Assembly (NCBI GenBank): GCA_028565715.1
Contig: JAOXYC010189912.1
Location: forward strand, 1 to 12,252
Direction of reading: 5' to 3'
DNA from: Phoronis pallida
Lineage: Eukaryota; Phoronida; Phoronidae
DNA: 12,252 nt
The notes under the pieces are model-generated. The model ran no database searches. It worked only from the letters and a program-made list of their open reading frames with translations, and was not told the origin of the DNA. Positions 8,104-12,252 of the stretch are shown piece by piece. The position numbers and the translations under genes were made by a program. The first letter of the stretch is position 1. Each line of letters begins with the position of its first letter.

Positions 8104-9644
8104 CTAAGGAGATTATGGGAGAAATGATGGATAATTTGATCCTGGTGACATATGTAGGATAGGTCTTGTGACATCTGTGTTTTAAATGTGAACAGATTTT
8201 ATTGATCATAAAATTTTCAGCATTAGTAGGATACATACCCATGAAAAAGTCCTACATGCACTGAGGGAAATATAAGATATTGAGTTACCACATGTTTTCA
8301 ATATTTTGCTGGTAAGATGGATATTTTATCTTTAAATTTCTTATCTCCAAAGAAGAAAAAGTTTGCTTAACTGTAAACTGCTAAAATCCCATCCATGACT
8401 CCATGCACTGATTTACGTTTTGGCAAAAATAATGACAATTGCAAATCGAGTTAAATACAGTGCATAGAAATCAAAAACCCATTCTGCACCCAAATTAAAA
8501 TAGTTAATTAGTATAATTATCTGCAATTGACTCCATTTGTCTAGTCAGATCAAGATTTATAGTAGCCTGTTATCATTGATATGTCAGTGACATTGACCAG
8601 GCGATCTGGACAAATGACCATTTGGTGAAACAGGTGGGAGTTAAATTGGTCAATTATTCTGTTTTTAAAGATGGGTGTTTTACTGGACAAATGTAGATCT
8701 ACTTTTTACCACTCTGTGGGCTTGTGAAACTCATTTTAAACTTTTTTGGCACTATTGTCACAACACGTGAAAATGGTTGGAGGCTGATCAGAATTAACTG
8801 TAAATGCTTTCTGTAAAAAAGAATTTGTATTTGTTTATTACAGAATTTTTTTTTCAAAAATGGATTTTGGAAAAAAAGAAATAAGAAATGCGCCATGACT
8901 ACCCAATGGAAACCAAACTGAATCGGTTAAAAACTAATAGCATTTTCAATCTTCTCATAAAGCAGCCACTTCCTCTCTGGCACAAGTTAGTCAATTAAAA
9001 ACTGACATTTCAAAGAGGTAAAAAATGGTAGAGACCAATAGACAGGCACACGTCTAAATGTCACTGCTGTAATTATGTTCTTATTGAAACGATCGCATAA
9101 ACATGAAAATATCAATTGGGCGCAGACGATCCGGTTATTATTGGGAGTCGCTTGGTGCCTGCGACCATCTGCTAAGTAATCTCAGTCATCTGAGATGAAG
9201 TGAGAAATCAGGATTTTGTATCAATTTACAAATCTTTTAAAAGGATTTTTAACACGGCACTTGAGATTGGAAGTTTTTAGTATTTAATTGGGTAATTTGA
9301 TCATTAAAACTGATTTAAGATGTTATCGTGAGACATTTTTTGATCTTATCAGGAATTTGATAGTGTAAATGATATGCAGATATTGCTGGTTTTCTTTCGA
9401 AGACTCTCATTCAATAGGTGGTCATTGAGACTAATATAGTTTTCAAATCCTTTACTCAAAAATTTCCTTTTTTTCCTCCTAAACAAAGATTTGAATGGAT
9501 ATGTTCTTTACAGTTTCAATCAAAGGAATGTATCTTAAAACCTAATCTAATTACGGTAATTCCAAAACTAATCCATTTTAATTTCTTCAATACAAGAACA
9601 TCCAACGATTAATTAATTGTATTTTTATATGTTTTATTCTTAAT
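8104..9644. other. No supported gene or element
   Basis: AT-rich with short, motif-free frames. A less AT-rich patch at about 9115-9205 contains a small palindrome, tctcag-tcat-ctgaga, but no tRNA-like or protein-coding pattern that I can support. Confidence 0.6.
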
Positions 9645-10037
9645 ATGTCAACGATATCTTCATGTAACGCTTCAGCTATCAATGACACAAAATATGAATT
9701 AAATTCAATTAACTATTATACTTTTTTCATTAACGCTCCAATAGTTTACCACACGGAGGAGGATTACTTTACTAATCGCTTCACAAAGAAAATGGCGGTC
9801 TCTACATGCCCGACACGTTTCCCATTCATATTTTCACTGCATGGATTAAGAGAAGATGAGGGTTTATTATACTACACAGAAGTTGATATTAATCCACAAT
9901 ATCGGATAACCGGCAAAAGATATGTGAATAGGTTTTGCTTACATCCAATATCGCAGTCTTGTAACATGCTTTTGACAGATCTTGACAGGCTTTCTTTGAG
10001 GTCTAGTAAATCTTTTTCAATGATCCTGTACAATTAA
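9645..10037 (+). CDS. Unrecognised 130-codon open frame (uncertain)
   Basis: This is the longest ATG-started frame in the window, in a patch that is less AT-rich than its surroundings. I recognise no domain, signal peptide or membrane segment. An internal ATG at codon 49 lies in a strong initiation context (aagaaaATGGCGG) and would give an 82-residue product starting MAVSTCPTRFPF. At this base composition a 130-codon frame is mildly unusual but can occur by chance in 12 kb. It overlaps an open minus-strand frame at 9875-10033 that has plausible splice sites, so the strand is unresolved. It could be a decayed transposon fragment, an exon of a nested gene or a chance frame. Confidence 0.25.
   Translation: MSTISSCNASAINDTKYELNSINYYTFFINAPIVYHTEEDYFTNRFTKKMAVSTCPTRFPFIFSLHGLREDEGLLYYTEVDINPQYRITGKRYVNRFCLHPISQSCNMLLTDLDRLSLRSSKSFSMILYN
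9943..10025 (-). other. Candidate minus-strand internal exon (speculative)
   Basis: The minus strand reads acceptor aattgtacag, then 83 bases, then donor GGAT|gtaagc. The frame between codes for IIEKDLLDLKESLSRSVKSM and seven further residues, a charged, leucine-spaced and probably helical segment. The frame is open from 10033 down to 9875, 53 codons in all. Its end phase would fit the discoidin exon at 2142-2253, but a helical segment without a signal peptide is not expected before an N-terminal discoidin domain. I recognise no family. It overlaps the plus-strand frame at 9645-10037. Confidence 0.2.
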
Positions 10038-10039
10038 GT

Positions 10040-11281
10040 GGTTTATTGAATGATGTAAATGATATGTCTATGTTTTCATTCAACATGTTTTTTCTTGACA
10101 AACATTGTGACTACAAGCCCAACGCTGAAAAATCTTATAGACAAATATCAAGAAAATGAAAGATTAGGACTTTTTAAACCAATTTGATAAAACTTTCTGA
10201 GATTGATCAAAATACATTAACAACTTGCCTAACAATCGCATGGCCATGGAAAACTGTAAAGGCATTCTCACGTTAACTTAATTCAAATGTATAAAAATAG
10301 AAGTTCAATATCTATTAATAAAAACAAATCAAATTATTTGCTAGAACGTTGAGATATGAATGAAATTCCTTGTTTTCTTCATACTCGGGGCAACAAAAAA
10401 GAAAATTGAGAAAAGGCTTTCAATCAAAAGATGCATTAATAGCTGAAGTGATACTGATACCCTAACAAATTGATATTTAAGAACATAGTGAAAGATATTT
10501 CTTATTTTCTGTGGACAAATATTAGACTTTGCTAGTGAATTCAAAGGCAGCCTTTATAACCCATGTCAACAAGATGTCAATCGGACTTGTGTAAATATAC
10601 AGCAGAATTTTTAGAGACCCAGTTTATTTGCATTTATTAGTTTACTCTAAATAGGAAAATAGCTTTGTGGACATTTTTTTATTGAGATCACAGTTTGGAC
10701 TTTCCTCGCAGAAAATATCAAGACGTCTTGTAAATTTCTTTGTTTTTGAAGAACATGATGAATTTAATATTGATTATTTCAAGAAAACATTTCTTTTCTG
10801 ACACAATTTAATGTGATCAATTAACAAAATTGACAATTGCCCGTTAACAAAAAAAATATAGCCCCATTTTTATCCCAAAATAAACAAGAATGTGGAGTTT
10901 GCAGCATGGATTATCAACAAAGAAGGAAAACACAGAATGCACTGCCTTGTTCCTAAATTCAAACAAACATGGTATTAGAATCACCTGTCCTGGACCAGAA
11001 GGCCAGAGGTAAACAAATATTTGAACACTGTCCTATTTTCACCTGTCCATAGCGGGGACAAAATGTGTGTACCAATTAAAAAGTGGTCACCTCAAATACA
11101 GGTAGATCATATCCATGATGAAATAATGTTTATGAGAATCGTCACATTTTTGATATATTTAGGTGATTTTAATTAGAAAATTATTATTATGACACATTAC
11201 CCTCATCCAGTTATGATGGTCAACTCCTCACTATAAGTTTTTGACAGAATCCTCCCATACATTTTAATTAAATTATAATTT
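10040..11281. other. No supported gene; short splice-like patterns only
   Basis: AT-rich apart from about 10970-11065, where cacctgtcc occurs twice (10983 and 11040). On the minus strand both copies read as CAG or ACAG followed by gtg, which is donor-like. No consistent exon could be built from these. Confidence 0.5.
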
Positions 11282-11416
11282 GGTCACTTGGCTATCAGGT
11301 TAATTGATTCCTGACGGTGTTTCTTTGCATCCAAAAACAACTTTATATGGTCAATTGGTTTCCAGGTGAAATGTCATTCTGATGGCGTCCATTTACGTCC
11401 GAAACATGTTTTATGT
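11282..11416. repeat. Tandem duplication, two copies of about 67 bp
   Basis: Copy 1 (11282-11348) and copy 2 (11349-11416) align at an offset of 67-68 bases, sharing ggtca.ttgg, caggt, ctga.gg.gt, ttt.c.tcc and a ttttat-like end. Divergence is high. A ggtca at 11218 may mark the decayed edge of a third unit, but this is not convincing. Confidence 0.8.
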
Positions 11417-11660
11417 GACGATGGCATTATTTAAATACAAACAAATCACGGCAGGGGGTAGCATGGGGTTTTGACCCATGACACTTTAATCGTTGAAAAT
11501 AATTTACTACAGGTGGGAACTCCTGTATTAAAATATCCTTCTTGTTTACAGGTAAATCAAGTAGATGCACTTTTGATGAGCAGGGTAACAGAATTGCACC
11601 TGTTTCGATCTGATCCAAATTTGTTATGGAAAATTTTGAAGATAGAAACATTTGGAACTG

Positions 11661-11703
11661 CTGTCTTTTCAAAATCACTTTCAGCCAGTAAAAGCATACA
11701 TTT
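11661..11703. repeat. Dispersed repeat, copy 2
   Basis: ctgtcttttca at 11661-11671 and ctttcagccagtaaaagcat (continuing acattt) at 11678-11703 match 782-792 and 803-827 in order and orientation, with a slightly shorter spacer. No tRNA-like body or foldback arm is visible to its left, so this copy is truncated or only the 3'-flank module is shared. Confidence 0.75.
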
Positions 11704-12252
11704 ATTTGCATATGTTATGCGATTAGAAATAATTTCTGAATTTTTCTTTTGTTGAATTCCCATCTACTTTAAAAGTGCATTATGGCTTATGCCATTGAAT
11801 AATATTTTAGGGAAACATTTCTTAATTAGACCAACGAAAATAGATTTTTCAATGAGTCGGTCAACAAATGAATCAATTAATTGTTGTCAGTTTAACTATG
11901 ATCATTGATGTAAATACACCTGCTTGAAGATTTACTATTCGTGGACAATAAGTTGAGAACAAAAGGACTTCAAACAGTACTAGATCACAATAGTCATTAA
12001 ATTCTGCAAGGTTCAGTGACTTCTCGACTCTAAAAATCAATTAGTGATGTTTGTATTCAGCAGGAGAAAAAAGTGTGACATCGAATTACATGACATGTCA
12101 CTCTGAATCATAGACTTGAAGAACTTAAGTGTAAGGAAGCTTAAAGGTGTACATCGCTACTTACGGATGTGAAATTATCAACTATTGAATGAGGTCAATT
12201 ACGTTGGAATTTTTTTGACACATTGCATCCTAACATTCACCTGAACGAATAA
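11704..12252. other. No supported gene or element
   Basis: AT-rich sequence with no recognisable exon, repeat or RNA gene. Overlapping frames on both strands around 11427-11763 are mutually exclusive and lack motifs. Confidence 0.6.

Noticed and set aside
11427-11763. Frames of 68 to 94 codons on both strands
   Set aside because: They overlap each other and the dispersed repeat copy, and have no motifs.
1-12252. Bacterial or phage content, CRISPR array, operons
   Set aside because: No dense coding, no regularly spaced repeat array and no ribosome-binding sites. The spliced discoidin exons show animal nuclear DNA.

Overview
The window looks like AT-rich nuclear DNA from an animal, most likely an invertebrate. 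I cannot place it more precisely. There are no compact back-to-back genes, ribosome-binding sites or operons. The only confident coding content is three short exons on the minus strand, bounded by GT/AG splice sites and separated by introns of several hundred bases.

The three minus-strand exons (2142-2253, 1147-1288, 473-562, in transcription order) join in frame. Together they encode about 114 residues of one F5/8 type C (discoidin) domain. The motif order (single Cys, ALGI, IPDSALTASSS, GRLN, GGAWCP, REFIQIDLG, TQGRF.NG, GREYAREYTLEY, W.R.KNRKG) fits a discoidin domain receptor (DDR) best. The last part of the domain, and any transmembrane and kinase regions, would lie beyond the left edge. 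The signal-peptide exon would lie to the right, either in the unresolved 10 kb or beyond the window.

The intron between the second and third of these exons holds a tRNA-like sequence with pol III A and B boxes, on the same strand as the gene. It sits inside a 147-bp foldback with 40-bp arms. Part of the sequence flanking this foldback recurs near the right end at 11661-11703, so it belongs to a dispersed repeat family.

From 2254 to 12252 I find no confident exon. What stands out is a set of local head-to-tail two-copy duplications with units of about 50, 51, 67, 86 and 127 bp, and a perfect 12-bp-stem hairpin at 5435-5468. Around 9645-10037 both strands show an unusual open frame. Several possible upstream exons are listed with low confidence. 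They are mutually inconsistent and none has homology support. I see no clear new biological system. The foldback carrying the tRNA-like sequence is the most unusual structure.
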